A DNA stretch of 64,000 bases from Burkholderia sp. Bp9142 (GTDB lineage Bacteria; Pseudomonadota; Gammaproteobacteria; Burkholderiales; Burkholderiaceae): positions 62,001 through 126,000 of the forward strand of contig NZ_QTPP01000003.1 in assembly GCF_003853415.1 (NCBI RefSeq), written 5' to 3'. A program made the position numbers and the translations under genes. Positions 54,945 to 64,000 of this stretch are shown here, one piece after another; positions within the stretch are counted from its first letter, which is position 1, and the number at the start of each line of letters is the position of its first letter. The notes beneath the pieces are model-generated. The model saw only the letters and a program-made list of their open reading frames with translations, was not told where the DNA came from and searched no databases.

Positions 54945-57152
54945 ATGCCGAACAGGACCCCGTTCGCGAGCGCGCTCGCGCTGGCCTTTGCCTTGCCTAT
55001 TGCTTCGCCCGCACTCGCTCAGAGCACGAGCGCCGAAGCGTCGCCCGCCGCCACCGCGAAACCGGGCGCTGCGTCGCCGGCCGCCGCCGCGACCGCGCGC
55101 GACGCGCTGCCGACGATCAGCGTCACGGGGCAGGCCGTGCAGCAGGACTTCCAGGCCGAGCGCTCGACCGTCGGCGCGAAAACCCCCACCGCGCTGCGCG
55201 ACATTCCGCAGTCGGTCACGGTGATCAACAAGGCGCTGATGGAATCGCAGGGGCTCACGTCGTTCCAGGACGCGCTGCGCAACGCGCCGGGCATCACGAT
55301 CGGCGGCGCGGAAGGCGGGCAGATCGGCAACAACATCAACCTGCGCGGTTTCACCGCGCAGAACGACATCTATCTCGACGGTTTCCGCGATCGCAACCAG
55401 TACTACCGCGACACGTTCGACCTCGATTCGGTCGAGGTGCTGTACGGTCCGTCGTCGATGCTGTTCGGACGCGGTTCGACGGGCGGCGTGATCAACCAGG
55501 TGTCGAAGAAGGCGAACCTGAAGCCGTCGGCCGAGGTGTCGACGACGATCGGCACCGACGATCACTACCGCACGAGCGTCGACCTGAACCGGCCGCTCGG
55601 CGCGACGTCGGCGTTCCGCATCAACGCGTTCGGCCAGTCGCTCGGCTCGACGCGCGACGTGATGAAGAACAAGGACTACGGGATCGCGCCGGAGCTGCGC
55701 TTCGGCATCGGCACGCCGACCGAGGTCACGCTGTCCGCGTTGATCCAGCACAACTACGACATGCCGGACTACGGCGTGCTCGCGGTCAACGGCCATCCGG
55801 CGCCGGTGCCGAAGAACACGTTCTACGGCCTCACCGACGACCGCACGATCCAGGACGTGCAGACGGTGTCCGCGCGCATCGATCATCGCGTCAACGACGC
55901 GCTGACGATCAGCAACCGCACGTCGTTCTCGCACTCGATGACCGACGCGCGCGAGACGGCCGCGAACGCGGTGCTGACCGGGCCGCGGTCGTCGAGCACC
56001 GCGCTGGCGAACGGCAACTACACGTCGTTGCCGATGTCCGCGCTGTATGTGAAGCTCGCGAGCCACGATCGCGTGATCGAAAACCATTCGGTCGACAACG
56101 ACACGATGGCGCATTTCAAGTTCGACACGGGCTTCGTGAAGCATGACCTGATCGCGGGCGTCGAGTTCGGGCACGACAGCTACACGAACCAGGCGTACAC
56201 GCGCAGCGGCCTGCCGATCCTGTCGCTGATCAATCCGGCCTACCTGTCGTCGACCGCGGCCAACGCGACGCAGACGCCGGCCAACCATGCCGAATCGGGC
56301 GCGACGACGCTCGCCGCCTACATGAACGACACGGTGTCGATCGGCCGCGACTGGAAGTTCGTCGGCGGGCTGCGCTGGGACCGCTTCCAGGCGCATCTCG
56401 CGAACACGGTGAGCGCACCCCGCTACGCGTCGCAGACGAACTATTTCACGAGCGTGCGGGCCGGCGTGATCTACCAGCCGACCGAATCGCAGTCGTACTA
56501 CTTCTCGTACGGCACGTCGTTCAACCCGTCGCTCGAGACGCTGACGGTCACGAACAACACGCAGAACCTGTCGCCCGAACACACGAAGTCGTACGAGGTC
56601 GGCGGCAAGTGGGATCTGCTGAACGACAACCTGTCGGTCACGTCGGCGCTGTTCCAGCAGGAGAAGAGCAATGCACGCACGCTGACGTCGACGGGCGAAT
56701 ACCTGCTCGAAGGCGACATTCGCGTGCGCGGCTTCCAGGCGAGCGTGACGGGCCACATCACGCCGAAGTGGCAGGTGTTCGGCAGCTACACGTACATGAA
56801 CGGCGTGATCCTGAGCGCGCTCGACGGCACGCAGGGCAAGACGCTCGCGAATACGCCGCGCAATACGTTCACGCTGTGGACCACCTATGCATTCACGCCG
56901 CACTGGGAGATCGGCGGCGGCCCGACCTACATGTCGGGACGCTACGCGGCGAATACGAACTACGTTCAGGTGGGCGGCTACACGCGCTGGGATGCGACGG
57001 CCGCGTATCACGCGAAGCAGTGGGACCTGCGCCTGAACCTGCTGAACCTGACCAACAAGTTCTATTACGATGCGCTGATCCAGTCGGACGGCGGTCGCGC
57101 CGTGCCGGGCATCGGGCGCACGTTCCTCGCGACGCTCGACTACCGGTTCTGA
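54945..57152 (+). CDS. TonB-dependent siderophore receptor (Fiu/PiuA-like)
   Basis: 735 residues; signal peptide ends SPALAQ. The plug domain has [22 protein letters not shown] and [32 protein letters not shown]. The beta-barrel ends ..[11 protein letters not shown] with terminal phenylalanine. The absence of an N-terminal signalling domain means no FecIR-type surface signalling. Its pairing with PiuC resembles fiu-ybiX of E. coli and piuA-piuC of Pseudomonas, receptors for catecholate or monocatechol iron complexes. A Fur box lies upstream. The start at 54945 gives a clean signal peptide. Confidence 0.92.
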   Translation: MPNRTPFASALALAFALPIASPALAQSTSAEASPAATAKPGAASPAAAATARDALPTISVTGQAVQQDFQAERSTVGAKTPTALRDIPQSVTVINKALMESQGLTSFQDALRNAPGITIGGAEGGQIGNNINLRGFTAQNDIYLDGFRDRNQYYRDTFDLDSVEVLYGPSSMLFGRGSTGGVINQVSKKANLKPSAEVSTTIGTDDHYRTSVDLNRPLGATSAFRINAFGQSLGSTRDVMKNKDYGIAPELRFGIGTPTEVTLSALIQHNYDMPDYGVLAVNGHPAPVPKNTFYGLTDDRTIQDVQTVSARIDHRVNDALTISNRTSFSHSMTDARETAANAVLTGPRSSSTALANGNYTSLPMSALYVKLASHDRVIENHSVDNDTMAHFKFDTGFVKHDLIAGVEFGHDSYTNQAYTRSGLPILSLINPAYLSSTAANATQTPANHAESGATTLAAYMNDTVSIGRDWKFVGGLRWDRFQAHLANTVSAPRYASQTNYFTSVRAGVIYQPTESQSYYFSYGTSFNPSLETLTVTNNTQNLSPEHTKSYEVGGKWDLLNDNLSVTSALFQQEKSNARTLTSTGEYLLEGDIRVRGFQASVTGHITPKWQVFGSYTYMNGVILSALDGTQGKTLANTPRNTFTLWTTYAFTPHWEIGGGPTYMSGRYAANTNYVQVGGYTRWDATAAYHAKQWDLRLNLLNLTNKFYYDALIQSDGGRAVPGIGRTFLATLDYRF

Positions 57153-57196
57153 GCAGTACGCATGCCGTCCCGTTATTCGATGAAACAGGTGGAACG

Positions 57197-57880
57197 ATGC
57201 TTGTACACATACCGAACGTGCTGACGCCCGAGCAGGTGGGCATGATGCGCGACCGGCTCGACCGGGCGGGCGACGCGTGGGTCGACGGTCGCGCGACGGC
57301 CGGCTACACGGGCGCGCCGGTCAAGCGCAACCAGCAGATCGCCGAGCACTCGCCGGTCGCGCGCGAACTCGGCGACGTGATCCTGGCCGCGGTCGAGCGC
57401 AATCCGCTGTTCATCAGCGCGGCGCTGCCGAACCAGGTCTATCCGCCGCTGTTCAACCGCTACGAAGGCGGGATGACGTTCGGCAGTCACGTCGACGGCG
57501 CGGTGCGCGTGCTGCCGAACGGCGTGAAGCTGCGCACCGACGTGTCGGTCACGCTGTTCCTGTCCGCACCGGACGAATACGACGGCGGCGAACTCGTGAT
57601 CGAGGACGCCTATGGCGTGCAGCAGGTCAAGCTGCCGGCCGGCGACATGATCGTCTACCCGGCGACGAGCCTGCACCAGGTCACGCCGGTCACGCGCGGC
57701 GTGCGGGTCGCGAGCTTCTTCTGGGTGCAGAGCCTCGTGCGCAGCGATGCGCAGCGCGCGCTGCTGTTCGACATGGACACGGCGATCCAGCGGCTCAACG
57801 CAAGCGGCGCCGATACGCAGGCGTGCCGCAGCCTGGTCGGCTGTTATCACAATCTGTTGAGAATCTGGAGCGAGACGTGA
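57197..57880 (+). CDS. piuC: PiuC, Fe(II)/2-oxoglutarate PKHD hydroxylase
   Basis: 227 residues, the usual length. The double-stranded beta-helix dioxygenase motif H98-x-D100...H160 is present (GSHVDG, LHQVTPV), with an arginine for 2-oxoglutarate shortly after (R167 or R170). EHSPVAREL and [10 protein letters not shown] are typical of PKHD-type hydroxylases. It lies 44 bp after the receptor gene and overlaps the next gene by GTGA. The substrate is unknown; genetics elsewhere links it to iron uptake. Confidence 0.92.
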   Translation: MLVHIPNVLTPEQVGMMRDRLDRAGDAWVDGRATAGYTGAPVKRNQQIAEHSPVARELGDVILAAVERNPLFISAALPNQVYPPLFNRYEGGMTFGSHVDGAVRVLPNGVKLRTDVSVTLFLSAPDEYDGGELVIEDAYGVQQVKLPAGDMIVYPATSLHQVTPVTRGVRVASFFWVQSLVRSDAQRALLFDMDTAIQRLNASGADTQACRSLVGCYHNLLRIWSET

Positions 57881-58587
57881 GCGTTGCCGATCCCATCGAA
57901 ATCGACGCGGCACCCGCATCGCGTGTCGCGCCTGGCGCGCGTCCGGCCGGCTCCGGCGGCACGCGATCGCGCCGCGGCACGTTCATCAAGTGGCTGCGCA
58001 AGGTGCACGGCTGGGTCGGCCTGTGGGGCGCCGCGCTCGGCCTGCTGTTCGGCGCGACGGGGTTCCTGCTGAATCATCGTGCGCCGCCGCTGCGGATCCA
58101 GACCGGTGCGCCGCATGTCGAGACGTTGCGGCTCGATGTGCCCGATCCCGAACCCGCGTCGCCGCGTGACCTTGCACAATGGTTGCGTACGCAACCGGAT
58201 CTGCATCTGCCGGAACGCATGGGCCGCGTGCAGCAGGAGCCCGAGCATCCGGTCGCGTGGGGCGACCGCGAGACCGTGCAGCCCGAGCACTGGCAGCTCG
58301 TGTTCGCGTCGCCGCGTGAAAGCGTTGCCGTCGACTACTGGGTCGGCAGCGACACGATGACACTCAAGCGCACCGGCAACGGCACGCTCGCGTGGCTGAC
58401 GAACCTGCACAAGGGCGTCGGGCTGAGCATCGGCTGGGTGTTGCTCGTCGATACGCTCGCCGGCGCGCTGATCCTGCTGTCGCTGACGGGCGTGCTGTTG
58501 TGGACGGAACTGAACAAGCGCAAGACGATCGGCGCGGTGCTCGTGGTCGGCTCGATCGTTGCGATCGTGTGCGCGGCCGGCGTGTAA
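57877..58587 (+). CDS. PepSY-associated membrane protein
   Basis: 236 residues from a GTG overlapping the piuC stop (GTGA). Membrane segments lie at about 45-62, 185-210 and 215-235. [30 protein letters not shown] is the PepSY-associated TM start; later [37 protein letters not shown] repeats the histidine-helix theme. Such proteins accompany siderophore receptors (PiuB/FsrB-like) and may reduce or release iron in the periplasm. The histidines could bind haem, which is an inference. Confidence 0.82.
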   Translation: MSVADPIEIDAAPASRVAPGARPAGSGGTRSRRGTFIKWLRKVHGWVGLWGAALGLLFGATGFLLNHRAPPLRIQTGAPHVETLRLDVPDPEPASPRDLAQWLRTQPDLHLPERMGRVQQEPEHPVAWGDRETVQPEHWQLVFASPRESVAVDYWVGSDTMTLKRTGNGTLAWLTNLHKGVGLSIGWVLLVDTLAGALILLSLTGVLLWTELNKRKTIGAVLVVGSIVAIVCAAGV

Positions 58588-58597
58588 CGCTTGACGG

Positions 58598-58966
58598 TCA
58601 GGCGCCGGCGTCGCGCGTGACCTGTACGGCCGTGCCGTAGCAGATGACTTCCGTGATGCCCGAGCCGATCTCGGTCGAGTCGTAGTGCATCGCGACGATT
58701 GCATTCGCGCCGAGCTTGCGCGCATCGGCGAGCATCTTGTCGAATGCCTGCTGGCGCGCCTTCTCGCACAGCGACGTATAGAGCGTGATGTTGCCGCCGA
58801 AGATGGTCTGCAGCGCCGCGCCGAACGAGCCGACGATCGAGCGCGAACGCACGATGATGCCCTGTGCGACGCCGAGCGAGCGGACCGTCGTATGGCCGGC
58901 CAGGTCGAACGCGGTCGTGACGCGCTCGGGCGTGAGATCGCTGATTGAGCGGGAGAAATCGGTCAT
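58598..58966 (-). CDS. YbjQ/UPF0145 family protein
   Basis: 122 residues (E. coli YbjQ has about 107). The [36 protein letters not shown] and [35 protein letters not shown] stretches are the family signature. It is a small pentameric beta-rich fold once named heavy-metal-binding, with no proven function. The gene is convergent with the PepSY gene, 10 bp apart. Confidence 0.88.
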   Translation of the reverse strand: MTDFSRSISDLTPERVTTAFDLAGHTTVRSLGVAQGIIVRSRSIVGSFGAALQTIFGGNITLYTSLCEKARQQAFDKMLADARKLGANAIVAMHYDSTEIGSGITEVICYGTAVQVTRDAGA

Positions 58967-59082
58967 GGCGGTGCACCGTGGTGCGGAAGTGATCGAACGA
59001 CGATTCTATCCGGAACGGGAAACGCGTTCGAACGGGCGCCTGACTAGCGCGCCCGTTCTCGGCCGGGCCGGCCGAGCCCCGG

Positions 59083-60339
59083 TCAGTGCTTGACGGCCGT
59101 GCTGGCGTCGCCGCCGAGATCAACCGCATACGCGAGCGCCAGCTTGCCGAACTTCAGCGCGTGGTTCGCCTGCCGATCCGAATTCTCCAGCGTGTCGTTC
59201 ACGGTATGGATGGTCGGACTGTCGTTCTGGTCGGCCTCGAACGGGAACGACGCCGGGTAGCCCTGCGCATTCCACGACGCATGATCCGAGCACGCATACC
59301 CGCACTGCGACGTGCCGATCGAGAGTTCCGGCAGGTAGGTCTTCGCGAGGTTCGTCAGATAGGTGTTCTGTGCGGCGTTCGTGTAGTCGGTGATCAGGTA
59401 GATGTCTTTCGGATCGCCCTTGTAGTTCGTCATGTCGAGCTGCAGCACGCCGACCACGTTCGCGTTCTGCGCGCGGAACTGCTTCGCGATCGCCTTCGAG
59501 CCGAGCAGGCCGGCTTCCTCGGCTGCGTAGCCGACGAACTTGATCGTCCGCTTCGGCCGATAGTCGTTCGCGAGCAGCACGCGCAGCGCTTCGGTGAGGC
59601 TCGCGATGCCGGATGCGTCGTCGTCGGCGCCGGGCGAGCGCGTGTTTTCCGTCGTGCGGCCGACCGTCGAATCGAGGTGCCCGCCGAGCACGATCGTGCC
59701 GGCGGCCGGATCGCTGCCGCGGATCGTCAGGATCACCGATTTCTGCGGAAAACCGGTATGCGCGAACTGCTCGACGGCGATGTCGGCACGCGAGCCGGCG
59801 AGCTGCTTCCACTGCAGCGCGAGCCAGTCCGACGCGGCGACGCCGTGCGACGTCGTGTAGTAGCGGTTCGTGAAGCCGGACAGCGACGTGATCGTGCCGA
59901 CGATGTTGCTGGCCTGAAGTTGCTGGAGCCAGGTGTTGATCTGCGGCGCGTTCGATACTGTGTACGCGGTCAGGGCGGCCCGCTTCGCGACTGCCGCAGG
60001 CACCGGCTGCAACGCCTGGCGCGCGTCGTCGAACGAATCGTGCACGATGTAGCCGGGCCCGTGGCCGCGCGCATGGTGTACCGCATGCGCGAGTTCGCCG
60101 AGCCGGGAATCGTCGATCTCGACGACATGCACGGTTTCGCGGCGCACGGCGCCATCGGCCGCCTTGCCGGCGTCGATTGTGGTGCTGTATTGCGCGGTTG
60201 CGCTTGTGTCGATGCGTTGAAGCTGCTTGAGCGCGGTGTCGCCGAGCGTGATCCATACGGGCGTCGCGTGCGCCGCGGCGGCGCTCAGCAGCATGCCGCC
60301 GAGTGCGGCGCTCAGGCGGGTCAATGTCAAGGTAGGCAT
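59083..60339 (-). CDS. secreted M28 aminopeptidase
   Basis: 418 residues. The signal peptide ends AAHAT. After a propeptide-like region (to about 125) the M28 zinc ligands appear: H221 (GGHLDS), D240 (GADDDASG), catalytic E274/E275 (AAEEAGLLGS), D302 (LDMTNY) and H378 (TIHTVND). A C346-C350 pair could form the disulfide known from Vibrio aminopeptidase. It lies 79 bp after the ZmpB-type protease gene in the same direction, so the pair probably degrades extracellular protein together. Confidence 0.92.
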   Translation of the reverse strand: MPTLTLTRLSAALGGMLLSAAAAHATPVWITLGDTALKQLQRIDTSATAQYSTTIDAGKAADGAVRRETVHVVEIDDSRLGELAHAVHHARGHGPGYIVHDSFDDARQALQPVPAAVAKRAALTAYTVSNAPQINTWLQQLQASNIVGTITSLSGFTNRYYTTSHGVAASDWLALQWKQLAGSRADIAVEQFAHTGFPQKSVILTIRGSDPAAGTIVLGGHLDSTVGRTTENTRSPGADDDASGIASLTEALRVLLANDYRPKRTIKFVGYAAEEAGLLGSKAIAKQFRAQNANVVGVLQLDMTNYKGDPKDIYLITDYTNAAQNTYLTNLAKTYLPELSIGTSQCGYACSDHASWNAQGYPASFPFEADQNDSPTIHTVNDTLENSDRQANHALKFGKLALAYAVDLGGDASTAVKH

Positions 60340-60418
60340 GTTCGATCTCGTGAGGGTAGCGATGTCGAGGAAGAGGGGGTGCCGCAGATCGTGCGACGCT
60401 CCCCCGCCTGCTGCGGAA

Positions 60419-62131
60419 TTACGACTTCTGCGGCACGGTCACGCCGTACGTGCAGCTCTGGTTGTACGCATTGCCGATTGCCGTGAGCTGTGCGCTGCTG
60501 TAGCCGAGCGCGGCGGCGGCCGTCAGCACCGCCTGCGCGGCGGCCTTCTGGTTCGTCGAGCTGTTGGTCATCGACAGCCCCTTCAGGAACGCCTTGTCCA
60601 TCGCCTGCGCGCCGATCGCGTCGCGCGCGACGAGGTTGCACGACGCCCAGTACTGGCCGGCCGTGTGGATCTCCGCGCCGCGTGCCTGCGCATACGTGCG
60701 CCCGACGTTCCAGTTCGTCACGCGGCCGCCCCAGTATTCGTTGTGGCCGTCCCAGTTGTAGACCCAGTGATACTGCGCGTCGGACGGGCTCCACTGGTTG
60801 AAGTCGCGGCTGTACGCGGCGGCGAGGTAGTCGCCGGTGCCTTCCGACAGGCCTTCCTGTTGCGACAGGCCGCCGTTGGTCACCCAGTCGTGGATGCCGT
60901 GGCCGAGCTCGTGGATCACGACGTCGGCATCTTCCGCATCGTCGACGCCGCCCTGCCCGAAGGTCAGCCGGCCGCTGCTCGACGAGTACGACGAGTTGTC
61001 GTCGCCCGATTCGCCGTGCGGGTCGTACTGCACGCCGCCCGTGTACTGGTACGGCAGCGCCTTGATGCCGAGCGTCTGGTTCACGTAACGGAGGAACGTG
61101 TCGATGTGGAAGTACGTGTTCACCGCCTCGAAATACAGGTTGCCGCGCGCGAACTCGAACGCCGGCGTCGCCTGTGCCGGGCACGCGTTGTCGCGCGGCG
61201 CGTCGAAGTCGACGCACGACGCATACGGGCCCGACAGCACGTAGCGCGCGCCCGACTGCGCGAGCTCCTTCAGCGTCACGCGCGCGCGCGCGGCCGTGAG
61301 CTGCGTGGAATCGGCGTCGCTGTTGTCCTTGTAGCCCGTGCTGCCGTAGCTGCTCTTCGTCGACGAAAGCGGATCGGGCCGGAATACGAAACCGGTGCCG
61401 TCGGTCGCATAGAGCGCCTTGTCCTCGGCGCGCAGCACTTCACCGCTGTCCGCGTCGATCAGCAGTTCCCAGTCGCCCTTCGGGCCGTCCTGCGGGCGGC
61501 CGCGCACCTTCCACGCGGTATGCGTGCCGGCCTTGTCGACGAACGCGACGCGTTGCGCGTCGAGATTCGTGAAGCCGCTGACGCCGAGATACGCGCGCGC
61601 GCGGTCGAACGCCTGCTGCTGGTCGACGGCCTGCGCCTTGTGCGCGGTGGCGACCACGCCGTTGATCGTGTTGCTCGCGACGTACAGGATGCGGCCGTCC
61701 TTCGCGACCGTCACCGCGATGTCGCTACCGTACACGGGCAGCCCCGCCGCCTGCTGCTGAAAGCGTACGACGGTGAAGTCGGCGTCGCTGCGCTCCGATG
61801 TCACCGCGAGGCTCGCGAGCGCGGCCGGGTCGAGCCCGAGCTGCGTTGCCTGCGACGCGACGAAATCGCGCGCGGTGGCGGCGGGCGTGGCGGCCGCCTT
61901 CTTCGCGCGATACGCGGGGTTGTACAGCGTGACGGCGACGCCGTCGGCGCGGAACTGCCCCGCGGCGGTATCGGCCTTGGCCGCGGCCGGTGCCACGCCG
62001 CGCGTCAGGCTTTCGCGCAGGCTCGACGCCTGCGGGTTCGCGACCTTGGTATCGGCCGCGCTGCCGCCGACGATGCCGAAACCGAGCGCGAGACCCAGGG
62101 CGAGCGGCAATGCTTTGCGTGATGTCTGCAT
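60419..62131 (-). CDS. zmpB: ZmpB-type extracellular zinc metalloprotease
   Basis: 570 residues. Signal peptide ends about residue 26. A FTP/PepSY propeptide reaches to about 240. The mature protease has HELGH (407-411) and a third zinc ligand E430 in GLSEGTGDY, in the fungalysin-like M36 arrangement; GAEIHTAGQYWASC follows. Length and motif set fit B. cenocepacia ZmpB (about 565), which is quorum-sensing controlled and exported by type II secretion; I did not find a clear lux-type box upstream. Two cysteine pairs in the mature part suit a secreted enzyme. Confidence 0.9.
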   Translation of the reverse strand: MQTSRKALPLALGLALGFGIVGGSAADTKVANPQASSLRESLTRGVAPAAAKADTAAGQFRADGVAVTLYNPAYRAKKAAATPAATARDFVASQATQLGLDPAALASLAVTSERSDADFTVVRFQQQAAGLPVYGSDIAVTVAKDGRILYVASNTINGVVATAHKAQAVDQQQAFDRARAYLGVSGFTNLDAQRVAFVDKAGTHTAWKVRGRPQDGPKGDWELLIDADSGEVLRAEDKALYATDGTGFVFRPDPLSSTKSSYGSTGYKDNSDADSTQLTAARARVTLKELAQSGARYVLSGPYASCVDFDAPRDNACPAQATPAFEFARGNLYFEAVNTYFHIDTFLRYVNQTLGIKALPYQYTGGVQYDPHGESGDDNSSYSSSSGRLTFGQGGVDDAEDADVVIHELGHGIHDWVTNGGLSQQEGLSEGTGDYLAAAYSRDFNQWSPSDAQYHWVYNWDGHNEYWGGRVTNWNVGRTYAQARGAEIHTAGQYWASCNLVARDAIGAQAMDKAFLKGLSMTNSSTNQKAAAQAVLTAAAALGYSSAQLTAIGNAYNQSCTYGVTVPQKS

Positions 62132-62610
62132 ACGTGATCCTCATCTCAACGGTTGGACACGCCTGCACGCTTGTGGCGAGCAGGCACGACACGGCCCGCG
62201 CGCCGGCTCGATGGAACCGGTGCGGCGAAGCGGTGCTGGGAGATTCGACTGACTGAGGACGACTAAGCGTCAGGTCGAAGCGAATCGGAAAGGACAGGCG
62301 GCGGGGAAGCGAACGGCAGGCAGGTGCGGCGACGGCGAAGCGAGCATCGTCATGTCATACCCCTCGGATCGGCATGGATATCGGTTCGGCAGCCTGCGCG
62401 GCGCGACGTGCGTCGGACCCGGGCTCTCATCTCCTTAGGGCTGCCTATCTAATTGCGAGGTATGTTACAGAACATTTTCAGCGACTTTGCAAATTATTTT
62501 CGAAGGCCGCTTCGGTCCGTCGATCAATCGCCGATATTGTTCAGAGAATGGCGGGAAACGCTGCCGGCGTGCGCAATAGCGCGCCGGATTGTACGCAAAA
62601 GCAGCGCCGT
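62132..62610. other. zmpB upstream region
   Basis: 479 bp between the zmpB start and the end of the AraC gene. It becomes AT-richer at 62430-62520. No gene, tRNA or strong terminator is visible, and no convincing CepR-type dyad. It must hold the zmpB promoter. Confidence 0.45.
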
Positions 62611-63555
62611 TCAGCGCGTCGCGCGGCGGTCGCTGCGCGGGCTCACGCCGAAACGCGAGCGGTACGTGCGCGAGAAATGCGATGGCGATTCGAAGCCGCA
62701 TGCGACGCACACCGCCGTGATGCTCATGTCGGTCTGTTGCAGCAGCTCGCGCGCACGATCGAGGCGCAGGTTCAGGTAGAAGCGCGTCGGCGTGTCGTTC
62801 AGCGTCGCGCTGAACAGCCGTTCGAGCTGGCGCCGCGTGATCGACACGTCCTGCGCGAGCGCGTCGGAGCCGAGCGGGTTCTCCATGTGCCGCTGCATCG
62901 TGTCGATCACCTGGATCAGCTTGCGGTTGTGCACGCCGTAGCGCGCGGCGATTTCGAGCCGCTGGCTGTCCGAGCGCTGCCGGATGCGGCTGACGACGAA
63001 CTGCTCGGAGATCGCCGCCGCGAGATCGGCGCCGTGCCGCCGGCCGATCAGGTCGAGCATCATGTCGATCGACGCGGTGCCGCCCGCGCAGGTGATGCGC
63101 CGGTCGTCGATCTCGAACAATTCCTGTGTCGCGTTCAGGCCCGGGTAGCGTTCGCGGAATGCGGCAAGCGCCTCCCAGTGCAGCGTGAGCGTTTGCGATG
63201 CGTCGAACAGCCCGGCCTCCGCGAGCACGAAGCTGCCGGTGTCGATGCCGCCGAGCGTCGCGCCGTGCCGGTTCTGGCGGCGCAGCCAGTCGCCGAGCGC
63301 GCGGTCGTAGCACACGAGCGGATCGAAGCCGGCGACCACGAACACCGTCCCGACCTGCGCGACGTCCGCGTATGCGGCTTCGGCCGCGACCGGGATGCCG
63401 TTGCTCGCGGCGACGGGCGCGCCGTCCGCGCTGATCACGTGCCAGCGGTACAGCTCGGTGCGAAACCGGTTCGCGACGCGCAGCGGCTCGACCGCGGACA
63501 TGAAGCCGAGCGCGGAGAAGCCGGGCAGCAACAGGAAGTGGAAATCCTCTGGCAT
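62611..63555 (-). CDS. GATase-1/AraC family regulator (GbdR/CdhR-like)
   Basis: 314 residues from the ATG at 63555; a GTG at 63657 would add 34 low-complexity residues. The N-terminal DJ-1-like domain (FHFLLLPGFSALGFMSAVEPLRVANRF, GGIDTGSFVLAEAGLF) precedes the AraC domain (ALAQDVSITRRQLERLFSATL, AVCVACGFESPSHFSRTYRSRFG). It has the same architecture as the GbdR-like protein at 30719. Known members sense betaine, carnitine or arginine, and which one applies here cannot be told. It is preceded by a second AraC-type gene. Confidence 0.85.
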   Translation of the reverse strand: MPEDFHFLLLPGFSALGFMSAVEPLRVANRFRTELYRWHVISADGAPVAASNGIPVAAEAAYADVAQVGTVFVVAGFDPLVCYDRALGDWLRRQNRHGATLGGIDTGSFVLAEAGLFDASQTLTLHWEALAAFRERYPGLNATQELFEIDDRRITCAGGTASIDMMLDLIGRRHGADLAAAISEQFVVSRIRQRSDSQRLEIAARYGVHNRKLIQVIDTMQRHMENPLGSDALAQDVSITRRQLERLFSATLNDTPTRFYLNLRLDRARELLQQTDMSITAVCVACGFESPSHFSRTYRSRFGVSPRSDRRATR

Positions 63556-63682
63556 CGGGGCGTGGGGTGGAGTCGGGGGGGCGTCGCGCGCTGCGCGGCG
63601 AGCGGCCAGGGCAGCCACACGCCGCGCCCGGCTCGCGGGCGTCGCACGTTCAACCACGGATTATCGCGGGTTTTGCGGGCGG

Positions 63683-64000
63683 TCAGCGCGTTTTTGCGTG
63701 GCGCACCGTCCGGCGCGCCGTCGTCGAGGGCAGTTCGCCGAACTGGGCCTTGTACGCGTTCGCGAAATGCCCGAGGTGGATGAAGCCCCAGCGCGCGGCC
63801 GCCTCGCAGATCGGCAGGTCGGACTGCCGCGTGTCGAGCAGCAGGCGTCGCACCTGCGCGAGGCGCAGTGAGCGCGTGTAGTTCAGCGGGCCGGTCTGCA
63901 CGACCGACTGGAAGCTGTTCTGCATCGTGCGCCGGCTCACGCGCAGCTGCGTGCACAGGCTCAGGATGTCGACGGGCGCTTCCGGGTGCTCGATCACGTA
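63683..64000 (-). CDS. AraC-family regulator, N-terminus beyond window
   Basis: Only the last 106 residues are inside the window. They contain both AraC helix-turn-helix units (LCTQLRVSRRTMQNSFQSV and AARWGFIHLGHFANAYKAQFGELPSTT). The phrase FIHLGHFANAYKAQFGE is typical of the EutR-like branch, so an ethanolamine-type or related regulator is possible. The frame remains open to the window edge. The GTG at 63997 is just an internal codon. Confidence 0.8.
   Translation of the reverse strand, partial: YVIEHPEAPVDILSLCTQLRVSRRTMQNSFQSVVQTGPLNYTRSLRLAQVRRLLLDTRQSDLPICEAAARWGFIHLGHFANAYKAQFGELPSTTARRTVRHAKTR

Noticed and set aside
54819-57011. 730-codon minus-strand frame opposite the TonB receptor
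   Set aside because: Arg/Val/Asp-rich antisense shadow of a clearly recognised receptor.
62132-62610. CepR-type lux box before zmpB
   Set aside because: Quorum control is known for zmpB, but no convincing 18-20 bp dyad was visible.

Overview
The window has very high GC and dense genes with 1-8 bp overlaps or gaps. Its gene content (ZmpB-type metalloprotease, rhl cluster with built-in exporter, OmpC-type porin, BetIBA, GbcAB/DgcAB) points to a Burkholderia of the cepacia complex. From memory, unchecked, the order resembles the zmpB-to-rhlA part of B. cenocepacia chromosome 2. It looks like stable chromosome: I saw no rRNA, tRNA, insertion sequence, phage gene or CRISPR array.

Layout. 1-5.2 kb: an edge-truncated alpha/beta hydrolase with a DinB-like protein behind a long inverted repeat, a YciI protein, a small unknown protein, a diiron ODP-type protein and a YadGH-type ABC exporter. 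5.2-12 kb: a long leader, then two paralogous lipoproteins, an OmpW porin and a PraB-like secreted protein, followed by an unknown protein. 12.1-16 kb: betIBA (choline to glycine betaine). 16-25 kb: a rhamnolipid operon (rhlA, membrane methyltransferase, rhlB, MFS pump, rhlC, outer-membrane factor, periplasmic adaptor). 25.3-26.5 kb: formaldehyde dehydrogenase. 26.7-30.7 kb: a MocR regulator with a zinc-ribbon membrane protein, divergent from a secreted propeller/discoidin protein.

30.7-53 kb is a choline/betaine catabolic island: gbdR, glyA, an M19 homologue with altered metal ligands, a V4R-like protein, dgcAB with private etfA/etfB, gbcAB, a betaine-type binding protein, an APC permease, purU, a LysR regulator, betC, choX and a porin. 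Together with betIBA and fdhA it encodes choline sulfate -> choline -> betaine -> dimethylglycine -> sarcosine. The released one-carbon units are handled by FdhA, GlyA and PurU. Sarcosine oxidase and ABC permease/ATPase genes are not in this window.

53-58.6 kb: iron uptake (EntS-like MFS, Fur-boxed TonB receptor, PiuC, PepSY protein). 58.6-64 kb: YbjQ, a secreted M28 aminopeptidase, the ZmpB-type protease and two AraC-family regulators, the last cut by the window end.

The best leads are the methyltransferase inside the rhl operon, the M19 and V4R genes inside the dgc operon, a cysteine missing from the DgcA iron-sulfur motif, and 21-bp-spaced direct repeats upstream of glyA and fdhA that suit an AraC-type regulator such as GbdR.
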